DNA of 64,000 nt from Gramella sp. MT6 (GTDB taxonomy: Bacteria > Bacteroidota > Bacteroidia > Flavobacteriales > Flavobacteriaceae): assembly GCF_019357415.1 (NCBI RefSeq), contig NZ_CP048410.1:1054001-1118000 (forward strand), read 5' to 3'. Under the pieces are notes generated by a model. That model saw only the letters and a list, made by a program, of their open reading frames with translations, was not told the DNA's origin and made no database searches. Positions 1-8,425 of this stretch are shown piece after piece (positions within the stretch are counted from its first letter, which is position 1; each line of letters begins with the position of its first letter). A program made the translations under genes and the position numbers.

Positions 1-1320
1 ATACTCATCTCCAAACATTGAAGGATCGCTCCACAAAGAAGGCCTGTATTTTTTAAGGTCATCTATTCTAACATTTCTAGGCATTCTATATACAAAGGCC
101 AGAACACCTTCTGTTCCAAGGTTTACCCTGTTATCGATGTCTTGCGTAAAATAGGTAGCCTTACTATCCAGATGAAGTTTATCTGAAAGATCTATTAGTG
201 CTCTCAGGTTAAAGTTGTGACTTTCCAGGTCTGAATTTGGAAGGACTGCGCTCGTAGTGTTATTGGTATAAGAAAAACGAGTGCTGAAATTTTCGCCACC
301 TTTATCTATGGCGAAAGTATTGATCGCCTGCAAACCGGTTTCGAAGAAATCTTCTACGTTATCAGGTTGTGCAGTATAAGGCCTTTCTTCTCCGGTGTAG
401 TATAACTGGCTAGACCCATCAAATCTTGGACCCCAGGAAGAACCACCGAAATTTTCCAGATCGGCATAATATGAACCGTTATTTCCCTGACCATATTCAT
501 TCTGGAAATCTGGCAGGAACATTGGATTTTCGAAAGTAACGTTCGAATTGAAAGAAATACCAAGGCCTCTGCCCATTTTACCTTTTTTGGTAGTAATAAG
601 GATAACCCCACTAGCGGCACGAGAACCATAAAGCGCGGCTGCGTTTGGTCCTTTTAGTACAGAAATGGATTCAATATCTGAAGGGTTAATATCTGTGATC
701 CCTCCTCCAGATACAGTACTGTTAAAAATACTTCCACCGGTTTCATTACCTGATGCATCGATCGGGATACCGTCAACCACTATTAAAGCCTGGTTATTAC
801 CGGTAAGAGTATTGTTACCACGGATAGTAATCCTGGAACCGGAACCAACTCCGCTGGACTGGTTCACCACTAATCCCGGTACTTTACCTACAAGGGAATT
901 AGCAACGTTATAATCCTTTACCTCATTAACCTCTTCAGATTGCAGCTCTGTAACGGCGTAACCCAGTGATTTTTTCTCTCTTGTTAATCCAAGGGAGGTA
1001 ACAACCACCTCATCGAGGGCTTCTGCATCAACAGACATAACTACATCTAAAGTAGTTTTTCCTTCTAGAGGAATCTCCTGCTTTCCATAACCTATCATAG
1101 AAAAAGTTAAAATCGCATTTGGAGAAGCTTCAATAGTATAGTTACCATCAAAATCTGTAGTTGTACCATTGTTGGTTCCTTGTTCAACAATAGTTACACC
1201 CATAAGGGGCAAACCTGTTTCCCCGTCAATAACGTTTCCGGTTACGACCTGTTCCTGGGCAACAATGCTTTGAAAAAATAAAAACATCGCAGCCAACATG
1301 CAAGGTAATTTTTTGACCAT
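1..1320 (-). CDS. SusC/RagA-family TonB-linked outer-membrane transporter, N-terminal part (runs off left edge)
   Basis: This open frame reads leftwards from an ATG at 1320 and is still open at base 1, giving the first 440 residues. It starts with a signal peptide ending near AQEQVV. A carboxypeptidase-like (CarboxypepD_reg) domain follows at about residues 25-100 (GNVIDGETGLPLMGV, then DFDGNYTI). Next comes a TonB-box-like stretch (DEVVVTSLG), then the plug domain with VDGIPID and LKGPNAAALYGSRAASGV, and the beginning of the barrel. SusC proteins import oligosaccharides or peptides across the outer membrane with a SusD lipoprotein, which would lie beyond the left edge. It is the last visible member of the minus-strand sugar locus. 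The substrate is unknown; from its neighbours, amino-sugar oligosaccharides are likely (inference). Confidence 0.93.
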   Translation of the reverse strand, partial: MVKKLPCMLAAMFLFFQSIVAQEQVVTGNVIDGETGLPLMGVTIVEQGTNNGTTTDFDGNYTIEASPNAILTFSMIGYGKQEIPLEGKTTLDVVMSVDAEALDEVVVTSLGLTREKKSLGYAVTELQSEEVNEVKDYNVANSLVGKVPGLVVNQSSGVGSGSRITIRGNNTLTGNNQALIVVDGIPIDASGNETGGSIFNSTVSGGGITDINPSDIESISVLKGPNAAALYGSRAASGVILITTKKGKMGRGLGISFNSNVTFENPMFLPDFQNEYGQGNNGSYYADLENFGGSSWGPRFDGSSQLYYTGEERPYTAQPDNVEDFFETGLQAINTFAIDKGGENFSTRFSYTNNTTSAVLPNSDLESHNFNLRALIDLSDKLHLDSKATYFTQDIDNRVNLGTEGVLAFVYRMPRNVRIDDLKKYRPSLWSDPSMFGDEY

Positions 1321-1646
1321 TGGTTTTAGTTTTAGTGATTAAATCTGAGCGATCTACTTCCGCTCTAAAAGTTTAAACAGATAGTTAAATTTTGTTAATA
1401 GTTAAAGCTAATATTTTATGATTAAAATACTTAATAAGTACCTAAAATATAAAATACCTAAGTAAATGTAAAAAATTCTATTGATTCAAACATACTTTTT
1501 TAAATTTTTTACTAAACTTATATTAGATAAATAAAAATATATTATTTAAGTATAGAGCATGTCTAAACTTTAGAACTACAGATTCTATAATAGTTTAAGA
1601 CATTTTAACATATTGATTTAAATCGAAAAAAGTTGATCTGAATAGA
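1321..1646. other. Long leader/intergenic region upstream of susC
   Basis: This AT-rich 326-base gap has no coding potential on either strand. On the minus strand a -7-like box (TATGTTTG, 1494..1487) lies about 165 bases before the susC ATG. A small stem (GAGCG 1347-1351 with CGCTC 1361-1365) sits close to the start codon. susC may therefore have its own promoter and a long 5' leader in addition to read-through from the genes to the right. No known riboswitch is recognised. Confidence 0.4.
1487..1494 (-). promoter_or_regulatory. Candidate -7 box for susC
   Basis: Read on the minus strand the sequence is TATGTTTG, which fits the Bacteroidota -7 consensus TAnnTTTG. I see no good -33 TTTG at the usual spacing, and the leader to the ATG would be about 160 bases, so this is tentative. 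Confidence 0.35.
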
Positions 1647-2756
1647 TCACTTTGAGTTTTTGATAACCTGGAGATGTTCAGGTTTAAGAGCTCCTCCATC
1701 AAAGAATGAAACTCCCTTGGCGTCATTCTCTTTGGCCTGTTTAATGGATTCCTTTAGTTCTGCTCCAGTCATTGCCGGGACGAAAACCCCCGTATGAAGT
1801 TCAGTGTTTTTATTTTCGAGGTCACTAATCCCCTGCCTCGTTGCAAAACCTATCCAATCAAGTTCTTCGTTATAGAAATTATGATAGATCATAGGCAAAA
1901 CAGCATCTATTTTCCATTTATCCCAGCGTTGCCTCACCATATGGTCAGCCATTTCTGGATATGGGAAAACGGCCGCGGTCAAGATTTTACCATTATCATG
2001 TACTATTTTGTAAGAATCATCAACTACTTCTTTAATTTTATTTAAACGGAATTGCTTCCATTCTATATCCAGAGCGGGGTTTTCCATTTCTCTTGGATCT
2101 TTATGATGAATCTTTTCAAATTCTGAAACGCATACATCGCAATAACAAAAATCGAATTGTGGTAGCTCTTCTTCCTGCTCAAGATCATATTTAGGTAAAA
2201 GACCGATTGGAAGAAAAATATCAGGTAACCTTATGTAATCCAGATGTACGCTGGCTACACCTTCTACCTTTGAAAGTCCTTCAACCAGTCCTAAAACATG
2301 ATTTCGGGATTCCTCGCGGGTAGGACATAACCACTGATAATAATCTACATATGGCCTGTTATCGAAGGTAGATTTCCCATCCCTGCTTACAGCATACCAA
2401 TCTGGATGTTGTAAGGCTACGCTATCGCCGGGACGGTTCATTGCCATGATCCAGGCATGAACTTCCAGACCTTCTTTCCTGGCTAAAGGAGCTACCCGGG
2501 CCAGCAATTCAGGATCTGTATTTGTGTTTATTAAAACAGCGTCGATGCCATTCTCACTATATTTTTTATACTCTGCTGTATAAGAGGAATCTGCTCTTTC
2601 ATTATTTGCGCCGGTCCACACCCAATATTTAAAATCGGTTTTCTCTGGTTCTGTATTTAAAGCCAGGTCTGGGTTTTCTTTATTCTTTTCAGGATCATCT
2701 GCGCAAGAAATAAGCAACAGGGGAAAAACTAGTAGTAGTAGTTGCGAAAGTTTCAT
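1647..2756 (-). CDS. Lipoprotein glycoside hydrolase, GHL10/DUF187-like TIM barrel
   Basis: This 369-residue protein starts with a lipoprotein signal (LLLISC, Cys18). The rest resembles the family-10-like GHL glycosidases: a WVWTG strand near residue 45, alternating beta/alpha segments, HPDWYAVSRDG, and the GHL hallmark HLDYIRLPD near residue 173. E. coli DigH (YddW), a GHL10 lipoprotein that cleaves denuded peptidoglycan glycans, is a characterised relative in the broad sense. The presence of murQ two genes upstream makes a similar role plausible, but that is inference. A CDYCDVC-type pair (FCYCDVC, about 203-209) is an unusual Cys cluster. It lies 10 bases downstream of the CBM9-like gene, so the two are probably co-transcribed. 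Confidence 0.75.
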   Translation of the reverse strand: MKLSQLLLLVFPLLLISCADDPEKNKENPDLALNTEPEKTDFKYWVWTGANNERADSSYTAEYKKYSENGIDAVLINTNTDPELLARVAPLARKEGLEVHAWIMAMNRPGDSVALQHPDWYAVSRDGKSTFDNRPYVDYYQWLCPTREESRNHVLGLVEGLSKVEGVASVHLDYIRLPDIFLPIGLLPKYDLEQEEELPQFDFCYCDVCVSEFEKIHHKDPREMENPALDIEWKQFRLNKIKEVVDDSYKIVHDNGKILTAAVFPYPEMADHMVRQRWDKWKIDAVLPMIYHNFYNEELDWIGFATRQGISDLENKNTELHTGVFVPAMTGAELKESIKQAKENDAKGVSFFDGGALKPEHLQVIKNSK

Positions 2757-2766
2757 ATTGTGGAGT

Positions 2767-3822
2767 TTAGATTTCTAAAAAATTACCGTCTTCGGTTATG
2801 ATATAAGACTTTCCGGTAACCGGACTCTTTACTGAAATATTCCACCCATAAAGGTGATTTTGCAATTTAGCTTCAACAACTTCTCCCTGCATCATTAAAT
2901 CATTTGCCTTGACCTGTTCCAGGTCTCTGGCCCATTCTCCATTTTCACTTTTATATGCCTTTTGATTTCTATAGAGTTCAAATAGCCACCACCTGATCTT
3001 TTCGTCTTCCGGAATTTCAAATTCAATTTTATTCTCCGGGCTTTCGGAAGAAAAGTACACATATCCCCAGTGTTCTGGCTCATGCATGTTTATGACGCCC
3101 TGTGGAGACCACACCCAGTTATACTCCGGCAGAAAATTCCCTTTCTCATCTTTTTTCCTGGAATAGGTTTGGTCACTGAGCTCAAAATCCCAATTGACCC
3201 GTGAAAAATTAATTCGCCAGAATTTATCCTTATGCCCTTTCCCATGAATATTGGCCTCTTCCAGAACATTCCATGGAATCGCAACTTCCACGCTCCAGAA
3301 TTTATCTTCATCTGAAGGATCATTTAGAGAACCTTCAATATGTACAGCAGACAAAAGGCCATTAATATCCCAGTTATCTATGATTGGCGAGGGTTCACGG
3401 TAAGGTTTTACTATAAAAAGATCCCATACGGTATTCAAGGCATTCATTTCGAATTCGAGATAATTATGAGAATCGCCATCCGGATCTATGAAGATTTCGA
3501 AGTCATTATTATAGAAAATTACCGTATCCCGTTGTTTTAAGGTCGCCCAGATATGAGGTTCCTCCATTTTAGCATAAAAATACAGATATGTGTCATCCCA
3601 AAGCATTTTTACATTGGTCTTATACTTTGGAGTTTTGTTTCCTTCTATATCTATAAAATCTTGAGAGAATTCTACCTTGCTCCAGGAGGATTCTTTAGCA
3701 ATTCCATCAACCTTGATGGCTTCAGTAGTTCGATAAGCCACATAACTTCTATGTTTATTTTGAGAATACAGAACAGATCCTGTAAAAATTAATCCGAAGA
3801 CAATCAAAAAACATTTGTTCAT
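2767..3822 (-). CDS. Secreted CBM9-like carbohydrate-binding protein
   Basis: This 351-residue protein has a cleavable signal peptide (ends near VLYSQ). Its body matches the CBM9-like/DUF1083 fold: AIKVDGIAKESSW, then DDTYLYFYAKMEEPHIWA, then NDFEIFIDPDGDSHNYLEFEMN, and WSVEVAIPWNVL. These motifs are typical of sugar-binding modules on extracytoplasmic proteins in polysaccharide loci. No catalytic domain is recognisable in the C-terminal third, so it may only bind glycan or may carry an undescribed activity. It sits between murQ (61-base gap) and the GHL10-like lipoprotein (10-base gap), which suggests glycan capture for that enzyme. Confidence 0.75.
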   Translation of the reverse strand: MNKCFLIVFGLIFTGSVLYSQNKHRSYVAYRTTEAIKVDGIAKESSWSKVEFSQDFIDIEGNKTPKYKTNVKMLWDDTYLYFYAKMEEPHIWATLKQRDTVIFYNNDFEIFIDPDGDSHNYLEFEMNALNTVWDLFIVKPYREPSPIIDNWDINGLLSAVHIEGSLNDPSDEDKFWSVEVAIPWNVLEEANIHGKGHKDKFWRINFSRVNWDFELSDQTYSRKKDEKGNFLPEYNWVWSPQGVINMHEPEHWGYVYFSSESPENKIEFEIPEDEKIRWWLFELYRNQKAYKSENGEWARDLEQVKANDLMMQGEVVEAKLQNHLYGWNISVKSPVTGKSYIITEDGNFLEI

Positions 3823-3883
3823 ATTAAGCTGCTATTATTGGGCTACAGTTTATGCGAACTCAGCTAGCTATAACTAGCCAGCG

Positions 3884-4705
3884 TCATTTTCCTTTATGAT
3901 GATTTAAAAGCACACCGCGAACACTACCGAATTCTTTGAGCAGTCGACCGGCTTCTTCTTCACCAACTTCCAGTTCTTCCATGATCATCCTTATTCCGCG
4001 TCCTACTAGCTTATCGTTGGAAAGTTGCATGTCCACCATTTTATTCCCCTTCACTCTTCCTAGTTTTATCATAACCGCGGTAGAGATCATATTAAGAACT
4101 AGTTTTTGAGCGGTACCAGCTTTCATTCGGGTACTCCCGGTAACGAATTCGGGACCCGTTACTACCTGAATAGGATATTCTGAAGCCTCTGCTAAAGGAC
4201 TTCCTGAACTACAGGTAACACAACCAGTGATAATTCCATTCTTCCTCGCTTCTTTAATTCCACCGATTACATAAGGAGTAGTTCCCGATGCAGCGATACC
4301 AACAAGTACATCTTTATCTGTAATATCATATTCCTGCAGATCTTTCCAAGCCTGGTTAGTATCGTCTTCGGCATTTTCCACAGCATTTCTCAAGGCAGTA
4401 TCTCCACCGGCAATAAGACCTATCACGATGCCCGGACTTACCCCAAAAGTTGGCGGACATTCAGAAGCGTCCAGCACTCCCAGTCTTCCACTGGTTCCGG
4501 CACCTATGTAAAATAACCTTCCTCCAGACTCGATCTTAGGCACGATCACATCTACCAGTTTTTCGATAGAAACGATCTCCTTTTTAACATTTCCAGCGAT
4601 GGTTTGATCTTCTTTATTGATATTCGAAAGTAATTCCAATGTGTTCATCTTTTCCAGATGATCATAATTTGAAGATCTTTCGGTATCAGGACTTTTCTTG
4701 CTCAT
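3884..4705 (-). CDS. murQ: N-acetylmuramic acid 6-phosphate etherase
   Basis: This 273-residue SIS-domain protein matches MurQ, which cleaves the lactyl ether of MurNAc-6-phosphate to give GlcNAc-6-phosphate and D-lactate in the cytoplasm. The phosphate-binding loop GAGTSGRLG (residues 68-76) runs into DASECPPTFG, whose Glu82 matches E. coli Glu83. ENAEDD follows at about 110-115, with Glu113 matching the second catalytic Glu. TGSTRMKAGTAQK near residue 190 is the other family signature. The protein is slightly shorter than E. coli MurQ (298 residues). It starts 4 bases after the GH20 stop, so the two are translated from one message. Its presence is the best evidence that the locus handles muramic acid. 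Confidence 0.95.
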   Translation of the reverse strand: MSKKSPDTERSSNYDHLEKMNTLELLSNINKEDQTIAGNVKKEIVSIEKLVDVIVPKIESGGRLFYIGAGTSGRLGVLDASECPPTFGVSPGIVIGLIAGGDTALRNAVENAEDDTNQAWKDLQEYDITDKDVLVGIAASGTTPYVIGGIKEARKNGIITGCVTCSSGSPLAEASEYPIQVVTGPEFVTGSTRMKAGTAQKLVLNMISTAVMIKLGRVKGNKMVDMQLSNDKLVGRGIRMIMEELEVGEEEAGRLLKEFGSVRGVLLNHHKGK

Positions 4706-4709
4706 TTTA

Positions 4710-6302
4710 TTATTTTTTCGAAAGCTTTTCAGAAAATACTCCTTTTTCTCTCGGCGTCTCCCAATCCACTTCCGGACTTTTAAAATATTCTATTCCCAGG
4801 TTTTCCAATCTTTCTCCATGTTTAGCCAGCCTTTCAGTGAAATCCTTAAAATCCCTGTTAGAAGATCTGGTCCAGCCAACTTCAGCCACGGCAATACTTC
4901 TTGGCCATAAACGATCGTCTGCACGATCGTCACTAATTACAAGTTCACTCCATACCGGAGCCTCGATACCAATCACCCGTTCATCATCGGTGCTATAGCT
5001 ATAAACTATTTCCAGGGGAAGACCTTCTTTTCTGCACCATTTATAAGTATTTTCCTGATCGGTAATATTACCATGATCCAGGTAGAAAAATTTACAGAAC
5101 GAATCGATGATCTTCTGCCCTTCAGCTATTTTGGTTTCACCATTCCAGCGCTGAACTATAAAATTATCGCTTAGATCGGCTTTGGCGCTTTCTTCCCAGC
5201 CAATGGCCGTCTTATCATATTTTCGAACAATAGAATCGGCTTTTTGAATAAACTCCTCGTATAAAGGATCTTCAATTTCATCACCACCAATATGAATCCA
5301 GTTTCCGGTAGTGATCTCAGCTAATTCTTTAACCACTGCATCCACGAACTTATAAGTTGAAGCGTCCTCAAGGCAGAGTCTAGTCCAGCCTACATTATAT
5401 CCATCATAAAGATCTGGTGGCAAGGCACGCTGAGGTTCTATATTTTTATTGTTCTCGCAATTAAGCTCTGGATAGGACACTAAAGCCGCATAGACATGGC
5501 CAGGCATATCGATCTCAGGGATAATCACAATATTCCTTTTTGCTGCATACTCCTGCAATTCCTGGTATTCTTTCTGGGTTAAATAACCCGATCTGCCATT
5601 TTTAACCGCGCTCTTCCCTCCTATTTCGGTAAGTTTCGGATATCCTTTGATCTCAATTCTCCAACCCTGATCATCACTCAAATGCAAGTGAAGTCGGTTG
5701 AGTTTATACATCGCCATCCTATCAATATGCTTTTTGATATATTCCTTAGTTAGAAAACTCCTGGCGATATCCAGCATACTGCCTCTCCAGGAATATTCCG
5801 GTCTATCGGTGATCTCTACATGTCTAAGTTTGATCTCAGAAGAAACTTCTCCGGTTTCGATCTTAGCAGGAAAGAATTGTCTTAAAGTTTGTATTCCATA
5901 GAACATCCCTGCCTCAGTAGCGCTTTGAATGTTTATACCAGTATCGTCGATCTTAAGCTTATATCCTTCCTCGCCTACTTCATCTTCCAGTTCTGGATCT
6001 ATATTCAATTTCCAGTTTCCGCAATTTTCTGCTTCAGTAAATTCTGCTTTACTACCCGCTGCATTTAACAATTTTTCAATCCAATAGATCGAGTTTTTAC
6101 TTTCAGAATTATAACAAATAGTATTTTTAACCGGAAGAATATAGAATTCTGTACCCCAAAAAATATTTTGAGGTGTAGGGATAATCGCAGGGAATTCAGA
6201 ATCTATATTCTTAGGATCCGGTTGGTTTTGCATACCAAAAGATAGATTCAGTATTAGCATTATACTGAAAACTGGCAGGTATTTTATAATTTTTGAATTC
6301 AT
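4710..6302 (-). CDS. GH20 beta-N-acetylhexosaminidase
   Basis: This 530-residue protein has a signal peptide (ends near LSFG). An N-terminal GH20b domain at about 35-155 (AIIPTPQN, AGMFYGIQTLRQ) precedes the GH20 barrel. The barrel motifs are RPEYSWRGSMLD, the LHLHLSDDQGWR strand and HIGGDE, with the catalytic Asp341-Glu342 pair. GH20 enzymes remove terminal GlcNAc (or GalNAc) using the substrate acetamide group. The length is near that of other periplasmic or surface GH20 enzymes. It lies 32 bases after the creatininase-family gene and 4 bases before murQ. In this context it could release GlcNAc from GlcNAc-MurNAc or chitin oligomers; the sequence does not say which. Confidence 0.93.
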   Translation of the reverse strand: MNSKIIKYLPVFSIMLILNLSFGMQNQPDPKNIDSEFPAIIPTPQNIFWGTEFYILPVKNTICYNSESKNSIYWIEKLLNAAGSKAEFTEAENCGNWKLNIDPELEDEVGEEGYKLKIDDTGINIQSATEAGMFYGIQTLRQFFPAKIETGEVSSEIKLRHVEITDRPEYSWRGSMLDIARSFLTKEYIKKHIDRMAMYKLNRLHLHLSDDQGWRIEIKGYPKLTEIGGKSAVKNGRSGYLTQKEYQELQEYAAKRNIVIIPEIDMPGHVYAALVSYPELNCENNKNIEPQRALPPDLYDGYNVGWTRLCLEDASTYKFVDAVVKELAEITTGNWIHIGGDEIEDPLYEEFIQKADSIVRKYDKTAIGWEESAKADLSDNFIVQRWNGETKIAEGQKIIDSFCKFFYLDHGNITDQENTYKWCRKEGLPLEIVYSYSTDDERVIGIEAPVWSELVISDDRADDRLWPRSIAVAEVGWTRSSNRDFKDFTERLAKHGERLENLGIEYFKSPEVDWETPREKGVFSEKLSKK

Positions 6303-6334
6303 ATGACAATTTTTAATGACTGTCTATTATTTAT

Positions 6335-7096
6335 CTATTCGTATCTATTACCAATTTCAACTTCTGAAACCTCTTCAATAAGATTGGCCAGCTTCTGAGT
6401 GACCGCAGTAATGAATCTTTCTCCTTTTTCACTGGTTGCTTTGCGAGGATCCCCAATACCGGTATCTGCAGTTACCATAGACCATTGCCTCTCAGACCAG
6501 GCCCAGCCTTCACGAATTCCGGTGATCCTGGATTTTCTTTCTTTCCCATCCCCTGCTTCTTTCAGATCTAAAACAAGTTCACGTTTAAGATGAAGCATCA
6601 GGCTGGTTTCCATTTCATCTGCATGATCTCCTTTTTCTTCGAAGAATTGGGATTTATCTACCACATCGAAAAAATTGGTAGCGATCAATAGCATTTTTGG
6701 ATATTTCAGTCCTAATTCACGCAATATTGGTTTGAAATTGTTTCCTCCGTGGCCATTCAGTAAAATCAGTTTATAAATATTCTGACGATTCAAAACTTCA
6801 ATAATATCTGAAAGAATGGCAAGTTGGGTACTCGGGTTCAAATTCATATCCAGTGTGATATCTGCCTGCCCTGTATTAACCCCAAAAGGAATATTTGGTA
6901 GAACTTTAAGCTTCACGCCTTTATTCCAGGCTAATTTCCCGGCTTCCGCCGCGATCGCTTCAATTTGATAATTATCTGTTCCATAAGGCAAATGGTAATT
7001 ATGAGCTTCGGTAGCACCCCAGGTAAGTACCGCTACCTCGGTTTTTTCCTCCTTAATAGATTTCCAGTTGCTTTCTGATAAGATATATGGTCTCAT
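6335..7096 (-). CDS. Creatininase-family metal-dependent amidohydrolase
   Basis: This 253-residue protein has creatininase-superfamily metal ligands: Glu30 in WGATEAHNYHLPYGTD with His35 and Asp41, then NGHGGN in the middle and HADEMETS further on. The family hydrolyses C-N bonds in cyclic or linear amides. I chose the ATG at 7096 because it overlaps the stop of the upstream permease as ATGA and the family motifs begin directly after it; a longer frame to 7186 would run deep into the permease gene. The substrate is unknown. Being translationally coupled inside an amino-sugar locus, it might deacylate a sugar or open a lactam or amide, but this is speculation. Confidence 0.85.
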   Translation of the reverse strand: MRPYILSESNWKSIKEEKTEVAVLTWGATEAHNYHLPYGTDNYQIEAIAAEAGKLAWNKGVKLKVLPNIPFGVNTGQADITLDMNLNPSTQLAILSDIIEVLNRQNIYKLILLNGHGGNNFKPILRELGLKYPKMLLIATNFFDVVDKSQFFEEKGDHADEMETSLMLHLKRELVLDLKEAGDGKERKSRITGIREGWAWSERQWSMVTADTGIGDPRKATSEKGERFITAVTQKLANLIEEVSEVEIGNRYE

Positions 7097-8385
7097 GATT
7101 TCCTGATTTTGTATCCTGAAACTGCGAAATAAAAGATGAATAAATAGCACGGGATCATTACCCAGTATGCGTCTTGCGGATTCCAATTCTCGGCCAAAGC
7201 TCCATAAACCAATGGTATAATAGCTCCCCCGGCAATTCCCATTACAAGTAATGAAGAAGCTGCCTTGGTAAATCTACCAACATCTGCCAGGGCTAAAGGC
7301 CAGATTGCCGGCCACATTAAAGCATTGGCAAGTCCTAATAATGCTATAAAGGCAAGCGAAACATAACCGCTTGTAAAAATGGCGAGAAGGGAGAAAATAA
7401 CTCCTAAAACTGCTGAAACCCGAAGGGCATTTTCCTGTTTTATATATTTCGGGATAGTGATAATTCCAATAATATATCCAATCACCATAGAAACCATGGT
7501 TCCGGTTGCGAAATATTTTGCTGTGGTCAGGGCGATTCCCTGTGAGGCTCCATAACTTATGATACTATCTGCAGCTATTACCTCTACTCCCACATATATG
7601 AATAAAGTGATCACTCCCAGGATCACATGAGGGAAATCAAAGACACTGTTTTTCCCTGCATTTGTAGACGAAAGGCTTTCATCTTCTTCATCTGTATCTA
7701 CTTCTGGCAGGCTGGATTTATAAACCCATAAGGCTAACAGCAGCAAAACCACAATAATTCCGATATAAGGCGGAATAACACGAAGGGCCATTTCATTTAA
7801 TTCGTTGATCCTTTCGGCTGAAGTGAGATTGGCAATTTCAGATTGTAATTCATCTGCTTTTTCAAGCTGTAAAAAGAAACCGATAAGGATTGGCGCAATG
7901 GCCCCGGCAAGTTTATTACAAATTCCCATGATACTGATTCGCTTAGCAGCACTTTCAGCAGGGCCAACAATCGTCACATATGGGTTTGAAGCTGTTTGCA
8001 GGATCGCAAGTCCGCTACCCATAATAAATAGACCGGTAAGGAACAGGAAATAAGTCCTGGTGATCGCGGCTGGAATAAACAATAATGCTCCAAAAGCCAT
8101 AATTACAAGCGCTACGGACATTCCCTTCTTAAAGCCCAGTCTGTTAAGGGTTTTTGTAGAAACGGGAGCCATCACAACGTAAGCAATATAAAAAGCAAAG
8201 GTTACAAAAAAGGACTGGAATTTAGTGAGTTCACAGGCGATCTCCAGATATGGGATCAGTAGGGAATTTAGCCAGGTAACAAATCCGAAAATGAAAAATA
8301 AGGCCCCAATTATAATTATGGATCGGGTGGTATTTTCGGTAATATTTGAAGTTTTAACTCCTTCTTTTGCGACTGAATTTGCCAT
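7093..8385 (-). CDS. MFS sugar permease, fucose/glucose-galactose porter type (NagP/GluP-like)
   Basis: This 430-residue inner-membrane protein has about 12 hydrophobic helices. The first helix contains FFIFGFVTWLNSLLIPYL, typical of the FHS (fucose:H+ symporter) branch. TLNRLGFKKGM is the loop 2-3 basic motif, and GSGLAILQTASNPYV is the family signature near residue 125. Relatives import fucose, glucose/galactose or GlcNAc. Its position directly between the ROK kinase and the creatininase-family gene (ATGA overlap) suggests uptake of the amino sugar released in the periplasm. It could be a GlcNAc or MurNAc permease; the sequence cannot separate these. Confidence 0.9.
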   Translation of the reverse strand: MANSVAKEGVKTSNITENTTRSIIIIGALFFIFGFVTWLNSLLIPYLEIACELTKFQSFFVTFAFYIAYVVMAPVSTKTLNRLGFKKGMSVALVIMAFGALLFIPAAITRTYFLFLTGLFIMGSGLAILQTASNPYVTIVGPAESAAKRISIMGICNKLAGAIAPILIGFFLQLEKADELQSEIANLTSAERINELNEMALRVIPPYIGIIVVLLLLALWVYKSSLPEVDTDEEDESLSSTNAGKNSVFDFPHVILGVITLFIYVGVEVIAADSIISYGASQGIALTTAKYFATGTMVSMVIGYIIGIITIPKYIKQENALRVSAVLGVIFSLLAIFTSGYVSLAFIALLGLANALMWPAIWPLALADVGRFTKAASSLLVMGIAGGAIIPLVYGALAENWNPQDAYWVMIPCYLFIFYFAVSGYKIRKS

Positions 8386-8425
8386 AATAGCTAGAAATAG
8401 GATTTAAGGTAAGTTTGATTTATTT

